From an uncultured Clostridium sp. (GTDB lineage Bacteria > Bacillota > Clostridia > Clostridiales > Clostridiaceae), in NCBI RefSeq assembly GCF_937920395.1, contig NZ_CALEVF010000190.1, forward strand, positions 1 through 23,699: a stretch of 23,699 nt of DNA, in the 5' to 3' direction. A model generated the notes under the pieces. The model had not been told where the DNA came from and made no database searches. It saw nothing but the letters and a program-made list of their open reading frames with translations. Below, in pieces: positions 1-9,664 of this stretch (the stretch's first letter is position 1; each line of letters starts with the position of its first letter). A program made the position numbers and the translations under genes.

Positions 1-120
1 ATGCATTTAAAGAAAAAGATACTTACACCAGGTGAAATGGAAAGTGTTAAATTAACTAAAGCAGTTTTTGATAAATATAGTGACTGCAAAAAAATTACTA
101 TTAAAGTTGAAAAGGAGTAA
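1..120 (+). CDS. 3' end of an upstream gene (partial), possibly a glycerol-linked flavoprotein
   Basis: The reading frame is open from the first base to a TAA at 118-120, giving 39 residues of a C-terminus. The in-frame ATG at base 1 need not be the true start, because the sequence before it is missing. The tail is lysine-rich and contains no recognisable domain. In clostridia a DUF1667 gene such as the next one commonly follows an FAD/NAD(P)-dependent oxidoreductase of glycerol 3-phosphate metabolism, so this is probably the end of that enzyme. The assignment comes from context only. The ribosome binding site of the next gene (AAAAGGAG) overlaps its last codons, which suggests co-transcription. 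Confidence 0.5.
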   Translation: MHLKKKILTPGEMESVKLTKAVFDKYSDCKKITIKVEKE

Positions 121-126
121 TATATT

Positions 127-492
127 ATGAGTACAAGGGAATTGACTTGCATAGGCTGTCCAGTAGGTTGTGCTCTTACAGTAGAACTTAAGGGCAAAGA
201 AGTTATAAAAGTATCAGGAAATAATTGTAAAATTGGTGAGACTTACGGTAAGAAAGAATGTACTAATCCTACAAGAATTGTCACTTCATCTGTTTTTGTT
301 TCTGGAGGAAACGCTAAAGTCGTTCCTGTAAAAACGCAGAGTGATATACCAAAGAATTTAATGTTTGATTGTGTAAAAGAATTAAAAGGTGTTATAGTAA
401 AAGCACCTGTTCATATAGGTGATGTTGTTCTCAAAAATGTACTTAATACAGGAGTAAATATTATAGCCACTAAGAATATTTACGTGGTATAA
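127..492 (+). CDS. DUF1667 protein with a four-cysteine, iron-sulfur-like motif
   Basis: This 121-residue protein opens with a C-x2-C-x3-C motif (C8, C11, C15, context CIGCPVGC), followed by C34, C45 and C82. The spacing resembles the N-terminal 4Fe-4S site of molybdopterin oxidoreductases, so metal or cluster binding is a reasonable inference. The length fits the DUF1667 family, which has no firmly established function but is usually found next to flavoprotein oxidoreductases and glycerol kinase in clostridia. It starts 6 bases after the preceding stop with AAAAGGAG at 110-117, so it is probably co-translated with that gene. A plausible role is a small electron-transfer subunit for an anaerobic glycerol 3-phosphate dehydrogenase. 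Family assignment is good; the role is inferred. Confidence 0.8.
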   Translation: MSTRELTCIGCPVGCALTVELKGKEVIKVSGNNCKIGETYGKKECTNPTRIVTSSVFVSGGNAKVVPVKTQSDIPKNLMFDCVKELKGVIVKAPVHIGDVVLKNVLNTGVNIIATKNIYVV

Positions 493-526
493 TAATACTA
501 GCTTACTAATATTTCATTAAAAAATT

Positions 527-2103
<1,577 letters not shown>

Positions 2104-2119
2104 ATAAAATGTATTTAGC

Positions 2120-2150
2120 AGAAGTAGAATGCATAATGCATTTTACTTCT
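2120..2150 (+). repeat. Inverted repeat (hairpin) between glpK and glpF
   Basis: Two 15-base arms (2120-2134 and 2136-2150) are complementary except for one G-T pair, with one base between them. There is no T-run after it, so it is unlikely to be a full terminator. It could stabilise or partly separate the glpK and glpF messages. Confidence 0.6.
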
Positions 2151-2188
2151 GAAATAAATAAATAACTTATATATAGGGGGATGATATT

Positions 2189-2896
2189 ATGTTACCATAT
2201 TATGCGGAGTTTTTCGGAACAGCATTACTAATTCTTCTTGGTGATGGCGTAGTAGCAAATGTAGTTTTAAATGATACAAATGGACATGATGGTGGTTGGA
2301 TAGTTGTAACTTTTGGTTGGGCGTTCGCAGTTGGTATACCAGCTTACATATTTGGAACAGCTAGTGGTGCCTCTTTTAATCCTGCACTTACTATTGCACT
2401 AGCTTACGCTGGTAGTTTATCATGGTCAGTTGTACCTGGCTATTGTATTGCTGAAGTACTTGGAGGTATACTCGGTGGAGTTCTAGTATGGCTTATGTAT
2501 TACCCTCATTGGGCAGCTACAGATAACAAAGTAGGAAAACTTGCTATCTTTTGTACAGCACCTAGAATTAAATGTACACCAGCAAATTTTTTATCAGAAT
2601 TTATAGGAACATTCGTATTAGTATTTGCATTATTAGGAGTTGCTCAAACTAAATCAGCTCCTGGATTTGGTCCACTTATTGCAGCATTTATTATTTTAGT
2701 TATCGGTTTAAGTTTAGGTGGTCCAACGGGATATGCTATTAATCCTGCAAGAGATTTAGGACCAAGAATTGCTCATGCAATATTACCGATAGCTGGTAAA
2801 GGCGATTCTAATTGGTCATATGCATGGATACCAGTAGTTGCTCCAATTTGTGGCGGTTTTATAGGTGCACTCGCAGCCGTTGCTATGTTTGGTTAG
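2189..2896 (+). CDS. glpF: Glycerol uptake facilitator (aquaglyceroporin)
   Basis: This is a 235-residue membrane channel of the MIP family that lets glycerol diffuse into the cell, where GlpK traps it. Both pore signatures are present: N64-P65-A66 in SFNPALT and N185-P186-A187-R188 in INPARDLGP. The aspartate following the second signature (D189) is typical of glycerol-conducting members rather than water-only aquaporins. Six hydrophobic segments and two half-helices can be followed along the sequence. The start ATG has ATAGGGGG 8 bases upstream. It follows glpK by 85 bases and is followed by the bidirectional terminator shared with the convergent phosphonate operon. Confidence 0.95.
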   Translation: MLPYYAEFFGTALLILLGDGVVANVVLNDTNGHDGGWIVVTFGWAFAVGIPAYIFGTASGASFNPALTIALAYAGSLSWSVVPGYCIAEVLGGILGGVLVWLMYYPHWAATDNKVGKLAIFCTAPRIKCTPANFLSEFIGTFVLVFALLGVAQTKSAPGFGPLIAAFIILVIGLSLGGPTGYAINPARDLGPRIAHAILPIAGKGDSNWSYAWIPVVAPICGGFIGALAAVAMFG

Positions 2897-2946
2897 TTTA
2901 GTATTAAAATTTAAAGTTATAATAACTTATTTATTAAAAATAAGTC

Positions 2947-2995
2947 AACAAATAAAAACATCCAATATTATTAATATTGGATGTTTTTATTTGTT
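2947..2995. terminator. Bidirectional terminator shared by glpF and the phosphonate operon
   Basis: This is a near-perfect palindrome: 24-base arms at 2947-2970 and 2972-2995 around one central base. The core stem CATCCAATATTA / TAATATTGGATG (2959-2970 / 2972-2983) is flanked by AAAAA on the left and TTTTT on the right, so it has a U-tract in either direction. The right arm is also the last codons of the minus-strand aminotransferase-fold gene, whose TAA stop (2973-2971) sits at the palindrome centre. Confidence 0.9.
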
Positions 2996-4350
2996 GTTAA
3001 ACTAGACTTTATAGCCCTATCGAAAATACTAAAAGCTTTATCAATTTCACTTTTCGTGACGATAAGCGGTGGATGCCAAGTTATACAATTTCCTGCAGAT
3101 ACTTTAAATGACAACCCAAGCTCTAGGGATTTGTATAAAATATTTTCTGCAAGTTCTTCATATTTAGTCTTTGAATCTCTACTTTTTACGAATTCAAAGG
3201 TAATTAATAATCCTAAGATTCGTACGTCACCAATACACTCATAGGTGTTATAAAGTACTATGGCCTTTTCTTTTACGTACTCCGATATTTTTCTGCAATT
3301 ATCTATTAGATTATTTTCATCAATAAAATCTATAGTTGCACAGATAGCAGCGCATCCTACAGCTGGTTTTTCATGGGTATAATGTCCCAGTGAAATGTCT
3401 CCCGCCTTATCATATTTAGTTTTTGTTAGCACAGCTGCTTGTGGTATTATTCCACCACCAAGTCCCTTACCAAGCACCATTATATCTGGCTCTACATCAA
3501 AATTTTGATGCACATAAAATTCTCCACTTCTGCCAAGTGCCGTAGGTATTTCATCAAAGATTAATAATATTTCAAATTCATCACATATTTCTCTAAGTTT
3601 TTTAAAATAGCTTTTAGGAGGTATATGTGTATCTGTAGCTCTAACAGGTTCTAACAATATAGCTCCTATATCTCCCTCATTCTTTATTATATATTCAATA
3701 TAATTTAAGCAAAATTTAGATATATCTTCTTCACTTTCACTCCCAATTAAATTTCTATACCCATTGTAGGGGATTGCCTTTATGCATCCCGTCATTAGAG
3801 GTCCCATATCCTTTTTAAAGGCATATTCTCCTCCCACAGAAATAGCATCAAGACCTGCCCCGTGAAAGGATTCCCACATAGATATAACCTTATGTCTTCC
3901 TGTAGCCTTTCTTGCAATTTTAAGTGCTAATCCTACAGCAGCAGTTCCTGATGGAGTGAATAATACTTTATAATCTTTTGATGTTGTCTTATTCACTAAT
4001 GCATTCGCTGCCTTTATAGCAATGTCTGCGGTGTACCTTCTAGGAATAAATGGTAACTCCTTCATTTGATTTATAACAGCTTCTATTACATATGAATTTT
4101 TATAACCTACCTGATGTAAACTATTACCGTGAAAGTCTAAGTATTTCTTCCCTGCCATATCGTAAACGTAACACCCTTTCGCGTTAACAATTACGTCCAT
4201 ACAAGGTGTAGACATGGATTGTTTCATAAATATAGCCTGGTCAGCCTTTAAAAAGTCTTTACTCTTATCATCAAGAGAATTTATCCATTTTGCTCGGTCT
4301 TTACTAAAATTAACGTCTCCTTCACGATTTAATCCTTTATTATTTTGCAT
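2971..4350 (-). CDS. pbfA: PbfA-like (R)-1-hydroxy-2-aminoethylphosphonate ammonia-lyase
   Basis: This is a 459-residue, PLP-dependent, class III aminotransferase-fold protein. It has the phosphate-binding PSGTAAV segment (residues 133-139), FDEI with D266 for the pyridine nitrogen, and the Schiff-base lysine K295 in GKGLGGG. Generic annotation would call it an aspartate, acetylornithine or GABA aminotransferase. Its place right after phnW and phnX points to PbfA, which eliminates ammonia from (R)-1-hydroxy-AEP to give phosphonoacetaldehyde, the PhnX substrate. The start at 4350 is preferred because AAAAGG and GAGGG precede it and it overlaps the phnX end by 11 bases; an ATG at 4368 has no ribosome binding site. 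Its 3' end forms half of a terminator. The fold is certain; substrate identity rests on context and resemblance. Confidence 0.8.
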   Translation of the reverse strand: MQNNKGLNREGDVNFSKDRAKWINSLDDKSKDFLKADQAIFMKQSMSTPCMDVIVNAKGCYVYDMAGKKYLDFHGNSLHQVGYKNSYVIEAVINQMKELPFIPRRYTADIAIKAANALVNKTTSKDYKVLFTPSGTAAVGLALKIARKATGRHKVISMWESFHGAGLDAISVGGEYAFKKDMGPLMTGCIKAIPYNGYRNLIGSESEEDISKFCLNYIEYIIKNEGDIGAILLEPVRATDTHIPPKSYFKKLREICDEFEILLIFDEIPTALGRSGEFYVHQNFDVEPDIMVLGKGLGGGIIPQAAVLTKTKYDKAGDISLGHYTHEKPAVGCAAICATIDFIDENNLIDNCRKISEYVKEKAIVLYNTYECIGDVRILGLLITFEFVKSRDSKTKYEELAENILYKSLELGLSFKVSAGNCITWHPPLIVTKSEIDKAFSIFDRAIKSSLTTNKNIQY

Positions 4351-5155
4351 TTGGCCTTTTACCCTCATTTATTAATTTATTAATCTTTTCAATTAGCCCC
4401 GGAAGCTCTACCATAGTTTTTATAGTAAAATCTGCACCAGCTTTAAAAAAACTATCCTCAGTATTTTTAATAACTTCATTTCTAGCATTTACACTAAGGT
4501 TAATAAATTGCTCATAACTCAGTCCCATCTGCGAGCTTCCAACTACAACTCCTACAGACCAAACTCCTGCATTTATTCCTTCCTTAATATCAGATATCGT
4601 ATCTCCTACTTTTATAACCTTAAATGAAGCCGTAAGACCTAACTTTTCAATGTTTTTAAATATCATATATGGATACGGTCTACCAATAAAGTTCGTATCA
4701 TCAGGTGTTACAAAACAATCGGGCTCATACCCATTTTTACTCGCGCCCTCTGTTACTATCTTCATCATCTCACCAGTATATCCTGTAGTTGATCCAATTT
4801 TTATTCCACGGCCTTTTAATATTCTAACTGTATTTACAACCTCTGGAATTGGGTCTGTATATTTAGTCAGCGATGCCATAAGTAAAGGCTTAAAATCACT
4901 ATACAAATCATCAATATCCTTCTCAATAAAATCTCTACCATATTTTTCTTTCCACATTTCTCTTATCCTAGGCATTTGGAGCATAGCCTTAATATGATCT
5001 CTTTTAAGCAATCCCATGGGAGCTCTTGCCTCATCCATAGTTACTTCTATCCCCATTTTTTTAAATATTTTTAAAAATATATTTACAGGTGCAAAACATC
5101 CGAAATCAATGGTTGTTCCTGCCCAATCAAATATAACTCCTTCAACTTTATTCAT
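4340..5155 (-). CDS. phnX: Phosphonoacetaldehyde hydrolase (phosphonatase)
   Basis: PhnX cleaves the C-P bond of phosphonoacetaldehyde to acetaldehyde and phosphate. The 271-residue protein is a HAD-superfamily member with the nucleophile motif DWAGTT (D10 and general acid-base region to residue 15). The Schiff-base lysine K51 lies in the family-specific cap segment PMGLLKRDH. STTGYTG is at 122-128 and VGDTISD, with acidic residues D185 and D189, near the C-terminus. The Schiff-base lysine separates PhnX from ordinary HAD phosphatases. The start at 5155 has GGGAGG at a good distance and overlaps the phnW stop by 8 bases (ATGAATAA). The frame also contains an ATG at 5182, but that lacks a ribosome binding site. 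Confidence 0.96.
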   Translation of the reverse strand: MNKVEGVIFDWAGTTIDFGCFAPVNIFLKIFKKMGIEVTMDEARAPMGLLKRDHIKAMLQMPRIREMWKEKYGRDFIEKDIDDLYSDFKPLLMASLTKYTDPIPEVVNTVRILKGRGIKIGSTTGYTGEMMKIVTEGASKNGYEPDCFVTPDDTNFIGRPYPYMIFKNIEKLGLTASFKVIKVGDTISDIKEGINAGVWSVGVVVGSSQMGLSYEQFINLSVNARNEVIKNTEDSFFKAGADFTIKTMVELPGLIEKINKLINEGKRPNAK

Positions 5156-6245
5156 GTCTTTTTCCTCCCATATATCCTTCAATTATGTTACATACTTTTT
5201 CAATATCCTCTTTATATATCTCACCAATGTTACCTATTCTAAAGGAATCAACCTTTGTTAACTTACCAGGATATAGAACATAACCCCTTTCCTTCACGTA
5301 ATTATAGAAATCGCTAAAGTCAAAATCTACCCTTGGAAAAAGAAAAGTAGTAATAATAGGAGATTGAAGTTCTTCTTTTATATAAGCATCAAAGCCCATA
5401 TCTTTTAATTTAGATCTTAGTAAATAATTATTTTTTTTATAACGATCATATCGAGCTTCTACTCCACCTTCCTCAATTAATTCATCAATTGCCTTTGAAA
5501 AAGCAGCTACCACATGAGTTGGAGATGTAAATCTCCATTTCCCATCCTTGTCCATACTTTTCCACTGATCATACAAATCCAAACACAGACTCTTTGAATT
5601 ACCAGAGCATTTAAGAAGTCTTTCTATCTTAGCAATTACAAAACAAAATCCAGGTACTCCTTGAATGCATTTATTTGAGCTACTAACCAAATAATCTATT
5701 TCTAAATTTTGTACATCAATTGGTATTCCTCCAAAACTACTCATTGCATCAATAATTAATACTTTGCCATAATCCTTAGATATTTTTGCAATCTCATCAA
5801 GTGGATTAAGTATACCTGTGGTTGTTTCTGAATGAACCATAGCAATATGAGTTATTTCTATATCCTTATCAAGAATATCTTTTATGTCCCTCGTTTCAAA
5901 AACCTTATCATACTCTAAGTTATAGCAAACATAATTAATACCCATATATTTAGCCATTTTTATAATTCTTTCGCCATAAGCTCCATTAGATATTATAAGT
6001 AGCTTGTCTTTTTCACTTATAGTAGAGTGCAAAACGGACTCAACACCAAAACTTCCACTTCCTTGCATAAGAACTGTAGTGTAATCCTTAGGTGATGCTT
6101 TAGCTATTTTAAGAAGCTCAAATCTAATCTTTTGAGTTATTGCTTTATATTCATCATCCCAAGTACACCTATCAAAAAGCATTTCTTCTTTAACTGTCTT
6201 TGTTGTTGTAAGTGGTCCTGGTGTCAAAAGTTTATAATTATTCAT
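5148..6245 (-). CDS. phnW: 2-aminoethylphosphonate--pyruvate transaminase
   Basis: PhnW transfers the amino group of AEP to pyruvate, giving phosphonoacetaldehyde and alanine, the first step of the PhnW-PhnX pathway. The 365-residue, class V fold-type I PLP enzyme starts with LLTPGPL, typical of the family. It carries MQGSGSFG (60-67), SETTTG (139-144), D166 in IIDAMSS, and the PLP lysine K192 in SSSNKCIQG. The start ATG has AGAGGG 9 bases upstream. It lies 21 bases after the lipoprotein gene and overlaps phnX. AEP is a common natural phosphonate, so the product of this gene and phnX would be useful phosphate and fermentable alanine and acetaldehyde. Confidence 0.96.
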   Translation of the reverse strand: MNNYKLLTPGPLTTTKTVKEEMLFDRCTWDDEYKAITQKIRFELLKIAKASPKDYTTVLMQGSGSFGVESVLHSTISEKDKLLIISNGAYGERIIKMAKYMGINYVCYNLEYDKVFETRDIKDILDKDIEITHIAMVHSETTTGILNPLDEIAKISKDYGKVLIIDAMSSFGGIPIDVQNLEIDYLVSSSNKCIQGVPGFCFVIAKIERLLKCSGNSKSLCLDLYDQWKSMDKDGKWRFTSPTHVVAAFSKAIDELIEEGGVEARYDRYKKNNYLLRSKLKDMGFDAYIKEELQSPIITTFLFPRVDFDFSDFYNYVKERGYVLYPGKLTKVDSFRIGNIGEIYKEDIEKVCNIIEGYMGGKRHE

Positions 6246-6266
6246 ATGAACTAACCCTCTTTTTAC

Positions 6267-7253
6267 TTATTTTGAAGTCGTAAAGAATTGTTGATGTTTT
6301 TTAAGAAGTTCAACTGTTAATGGCTGTGCAAACTTTTTAGGATTTCCTGGTTTATTCAAATTATTAATAGTCTCCCCTTTATAAAGTGCTACAGGATAAT
6401 CTTTAATAAGTAAAGGCCTTGCTTTAGTTACTATAACTTTTGCCATTTCCATAGCAAGTTTTGTTGTTGCCGTATCTTTCTTTTTAACAACTGCAATTGA
6501 TTCTGTAAGTGAATAATTACCTTCTATTGGATCAATATAATCAATATCGAGTCCTTTAGCTTTATCAGCTACAGCTTGATGACGAAGTCCAAATCCCACC
6601 GCAACTTCTCCAACTCTAACTTTTTTTATTGGACCTGATCCAGAAGTTTCTATGTGAGGGCCACAATTTATAATCAATTTGTGAAGTACAACGGTACCTT
6701 CTTTTTCACCATATTCACTTATAATTGACTGAATAAGAAGCCAAGCTGTTGAGGAATTCATTATATTAGGTATTGAAACTAAGCCTTTATACTCATCTTT
6801 AGTTAAATCTTTTATAGATTTTGGCATAGTAAGTCCTTTTTCTTTTATAACCTTTGTATTAACGAATATTGCACCTGTGTTTGCAAGTATCGGAGTATAA
6901 TAACTTGGATATTTTTCCAGTGCATTTGTTTTAAAATTTAAATCCTCAAACATATCATTTTTCTTTTGTGCACTGTCTATAAAATAAGAACTCATTGTCA
7001 CTAAATTCGCCTCAATCTCATCACCCTCTGCCATTAACTTTCCACCAAGTTCAGACGTACCTTGAGTTTGTAATACATATTTCCCATCATAACCTGATGC
7101 ATTAAGAGTTTTTTTCATAGATGCCACAGCTTCCTCATCTGCATTAGTATAAATAACTACCTTTTGAGGACCCTTAGGACTACAACCTATAAGTGCTACC
7201 GACATTGAACATACCATTAAAGAAATTGTAATAATTTTAAATATCTTATTCAT
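6267..7253 (-). CDS. phnS: Phosphonate (probable AEP) ABC transporter substrate-binding lipoprotein
   Basis: This 328-residue protein has a short basic N-terminus, a hydrophobic signal segment and a lipobox ALIGC ending at C24, so it should be a lipoprotein on the outer face of the membrane. The mature part starts with VVIYTNADEEAV and resembles the iron/AEP-type periplasmic-binding fold. Together with the double permease and ATPase beside it, and with phnW-phnX downstream, the likely ligand is AEP, as in the PhnS2-PhnT2-PhnU2 type of importer. GGAG lies 8 bases before the ATG. Substrate specificity is inferred from the operon; iron or another anion cannot be excluded from sequence alone. Confidence 0.8.
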   Translation of the reverse strand: MNKIFKIITISLMVCSMSVALIGCSPKGPQKVVIYTNADEEAVASMKKTLNASGYDGKYVLQTQGTSELGGKLMAEGDEIEANLVTMSSYFIDSAQKKNDMFEDLNFKTNALEKYPSYYTPILANTGAIFVNTKVIKEKGLTMPKSIKDLTKDEYKGLVSIPNIMNSSTAWLLIQSIISEYGEKEGTVVLHKLIINCGPHIETSGSGPIKKVRVGEVAVGFGLRHQAVADKAKGLDIDYIDPIEGNYSLTESIAVVKKKDTATTKLAMEMAKVIVTKARPLLIKDYPVALYKGETINNLNKPGNPKKFAQPLTVELLKKHQQFFTTSK

Positions 7254-7308
7254 AATTAAATCTCCTTCGCTTTACGTTTTTTTATTAAGTACATTTATTT
7301 ATGGATTG

Positions 7309-8919
7309 CTATTTTTTATTAAGAAAATCACAACCAAGTTTAATACATATATTAGTTAAAAATATAAGTATAGACAGTATGAAAACCCCGTTAAAATTTT
7401 GAAAGTATTGGAGTTCGTTAATTTTACTTGTTAACATAGAAGTTCTTGCAGTTACAAGAAAAATAATAGCACTAATTGTAACCATGGAATTTATAAAATA
7501 ATACCCAAACATCTCGACTATTGTTACTATTGAATTAGGAATAATCACTCTCGTTATAGTTTTTATCCAGTTATCGCCCATTAATTCTCCTGTTGTTTCC
7601 CAAGTTGGATTCATTTTTGACAGGGAATTTTTAGCCATGAGATAAGGTGTAGTAAAGAAATGTACTATGTTACAAATTATTATTATAGCAAATGTTCCTT
7701 TTAAATCGCTCTTATTAAAAAGCATTAAGTATGAAAGTCCTAAAACCATACCTGGAACCGTATTAGTTATCATTGAAAATGCATCCATCGTCATTTTGAC
7801 TTTCTTTTTCATACTAGAGCGAGCATTTACAATAGCTGAACTGTAACATGTTACAGTACCAATAATCGCTGAAATAATTGCTACTATGAATGAATTCCCA
7901 TATACCTCCAAAATATCTCCTGATAAAATAGTGCTTTTAAAAATCTGGGCCGTAAAACTCATATCATAAGGATAATTTTTTACAAAAGGTGCTACAAACA
8001 TGACTAAAAATATTAACATAATTGAGGCCACAACAATTACTGATACTAGAGCAAACGAAATATCTCTAAATTTGTTTTTGCATATTTCAATCTTTGTAAA
8101 TTTGTCATAACTAAAATTAAATTTTTCTAGATAATTCAACAGTAGCACCCCAAAGACCGCAGGTAAAAGCATAAGTATAGCTATAGCGGCTCCAGCATTA
8201 AAATCTGGTATAGACCCTAGCATTACCTGATAAAGCTGCATTGATATTACGCTGTAGGTTCCACCTACTGAGGCCGGTATACCAAAGTCTGTAAAGCTCA
8301 AAATAAAGCTAAGTACAAACGCCCCACCAAGTGTTCCAATTAAAGGTCTAAAAATTGTATTCATGAAACTTTTAAATAAATTATCACCCATTAGCTTTGA
8401 AACAATAATAAATCTTTTATCAATATACTCAAAAGAATTATTAATAAGAAGAAACGCTGAGGGCAGAGTATAAATTACATAACCTACTAAAAGCCCATTA
8501 AACCCATAAATTTTAAATAACTCTCTTCCGAAAAGTTTTGTAAGTAGCCCCTGCTTACCAAAAGAATATATTATAGCGAAACCATAAGTTATAGTAGGTA
8601 AGAGCATTGGTATTGAAATTCCTATCTTTATTAGGTTTTTTAAAGGTCTAAACATTTTTGTGCAGTTTACACCATAAGCAAGTATAAAAGCTAAAATTGT
8701 TGTTATCAAAGAAGTTATTAGAGAAATCTTTATACTATTTTCTATAGAAATTAAAAATTCCTTATTATGTGTAACAAAATAATAGTTAAAAAATCCTATT
8801 CCTATATCACTATTAAGAGACTTAATCAAAAGTACTAGTAATGGAGTAAAAAGAAATGCTATAAAAAATAATGCTATAACAATAAATATAATTTTAGTTT
8901 CAGTTTTTTTTCTATACAT
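7309..8919 (-). CDS. phnU: Phosphonate ABC transporter permease, two fused permease domains
   Basis: This 536-residue, strongly hydrophobic protein contains two consecutive permease modules, each with its own cytoplasmic loop for contact with the ATPase. The first loop has SKLMGDNLFKSF around residues 174-186 and the second has GELMGDNWIKT around 444-454; their likeness shows internal duplication. The single chain therefore replaces the usual permease pair, as in the PhnU2/FbpB-like type. The start is taken at ATG 8919, with GGAG 6 bases upstream; the frame also contains a TTG at 8931, which lies inside the likely ribosome binding site. The ATG overlaps the ATPase stop by 8 bases (ATGTATAG), implying translational coupling. 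Confidence 0.85.
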   Translation of the reverse strand: MYRKKTETKIIFIVIALFFIAFLFTPLLVLLIKSLNSDIGIGFFNYYFVTHNKEFLISIENSIKISLITSLITTILAFILAYGVNCTKMFRPLKNLIKIGISIPMLLPTITYGFAIIYSFGKQGLLTKLFGRELFKIYGFNGLLVGYVIYTLPSAFLLINNSFEYIDKRFIIVSKLMGDNLFKSFMNTIFRPLIGTLGGAFVLSFILSFTDFGIPASVGGTYSVISMQLYQVMLGSIPDFNAGAAIAILMLLPAVFGVLLLNYLEKFNFSYDKFTKIEICKNKFRDISFALVSVIVVASIMLIFLVMFVAPFVKNYPYDMSFTAQIFKSTILSGDILEVYGNSFIVAIISAIIGTVTCYSSAIVNARSSMKKKVKMTMDAFSMITNTVPGMVLGLSYLMLFNKSDLKGTFAIIIICNIVHFFTTPYLMAKNSLSKMNPTWETTGELMGDNWIKTITRVIIPNSIVTIVEMFGYYFINSMVTISAIIFLVTARTSMLTSKINELQYFQNFNGVFILSILIFLTNICIKLGCDFLNKK

Positions 8920-9664
8920 AATTTTCTCCAAATAAGTTATAAATGTTATCTTTCTTTATTTTCAATTGACGTAGTATAAATTCTTCTACAAAACTATTTT
9001 TAGGCTCATGTACTATTTCACTTGGCGATCCATATTGTGAAACCTTACCTTTATCAATAATTAGCACTTTATCAGCCATAGTTAAAGCTTCCTCCGGATC
9101 ATGAGTTACTATTATCGTCGTTAGTTTATATTCTCTAGTAATAGCCTTAATCTTTTCCTTTATTGTCTCCTTTATAACTCCATCAAGAGCACTAAGTGGC
9201 TCATCTAGAAGAAGTATTTTGGGTTTTATAGCAAGTGTTCTTGCGAGTGCCACTCTTTGTTTTTGTCCACCAGATAACTCATGAATCTTTTTGTATAAAT
9301 GAGGCTTTAACTCTAAAAAATCTATAAGTGTTTTAAGCTCCTCATTACTTACTAAATTAGGTTTATTTCTTAGTCCATATACAATGTTCTTATAAGCATT
9401 AAGATTAGGGAAAAGGGCATAATCTTGAAAAACAATATTAAATCCACGATCCTTCATGGATACTTTACTTATATCAACACCATTGAATATAATTGAGCCA
9501 CTATCCATATCCGTTATTCCCAAAATAATATTAAGTAATGTAGTTTTACCACTACCACTTGGTCCCAGCATAGAAACGATCTCTCCATTTTCTATTTTTA
9601 TATTTATATCATCTAATATTAATTTACCATCAAATCCTTTTGTTATACTTCTGAGCTCTAACAT
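8912..9664 (-). CDS. phnT: Phosphonate ABC transporter ATP-binding protein
   Basis: This 250-residue ATPase energises the importer encoded by the next two genes. All functional motifs are present: Walker A GPSGSGKTT (34-42), Q-loop Q80, signature LSGGQ (130-134), Walker B with DEP (154-156), and switch histidine H188 in VTHD. It stops soon after the core domain and lacks the long C-terminal regulatory domain seen in PotA. It is the first gene of the minus-strand unit. GGAGG lies 8 bases before ATG 9664, and the divergent regulator gene begins 259 bases away. Specificity for phosphonate is inferred from the operon. Confidence 0.88.
   Translation of the reverse strand: MLELRSITKGFDGKLILDDINIKIENGEIVSMLGPSGSGKTTLLNIILGITDMDSGSIIFNGVDISKVSMKDRGFNIVFQDYALFPNLNAYKNIVYGLRNKPNLVSNEELKTLIDFLELKPHLYKKIHELSGGQKQRVALARTLAIKPKILLLDEPLSALDGVIKETIKEKIKAITREYKLTTIIVTHDPEEALTMADKVLIIDKGKVSQYGSPSEIVHEPKNSFVEEFILRQLKIKKDNIYNLFGENYV

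Noticed and set aside
2971..4368. Acetylornithine or 4-aminobutyrate aminotransferase
   Set aside because: The fold fits, but there are no arginine or GABA genes nearby, and the gene overlaps phnX at the end of a phosphonate operon, which favours PbfA.
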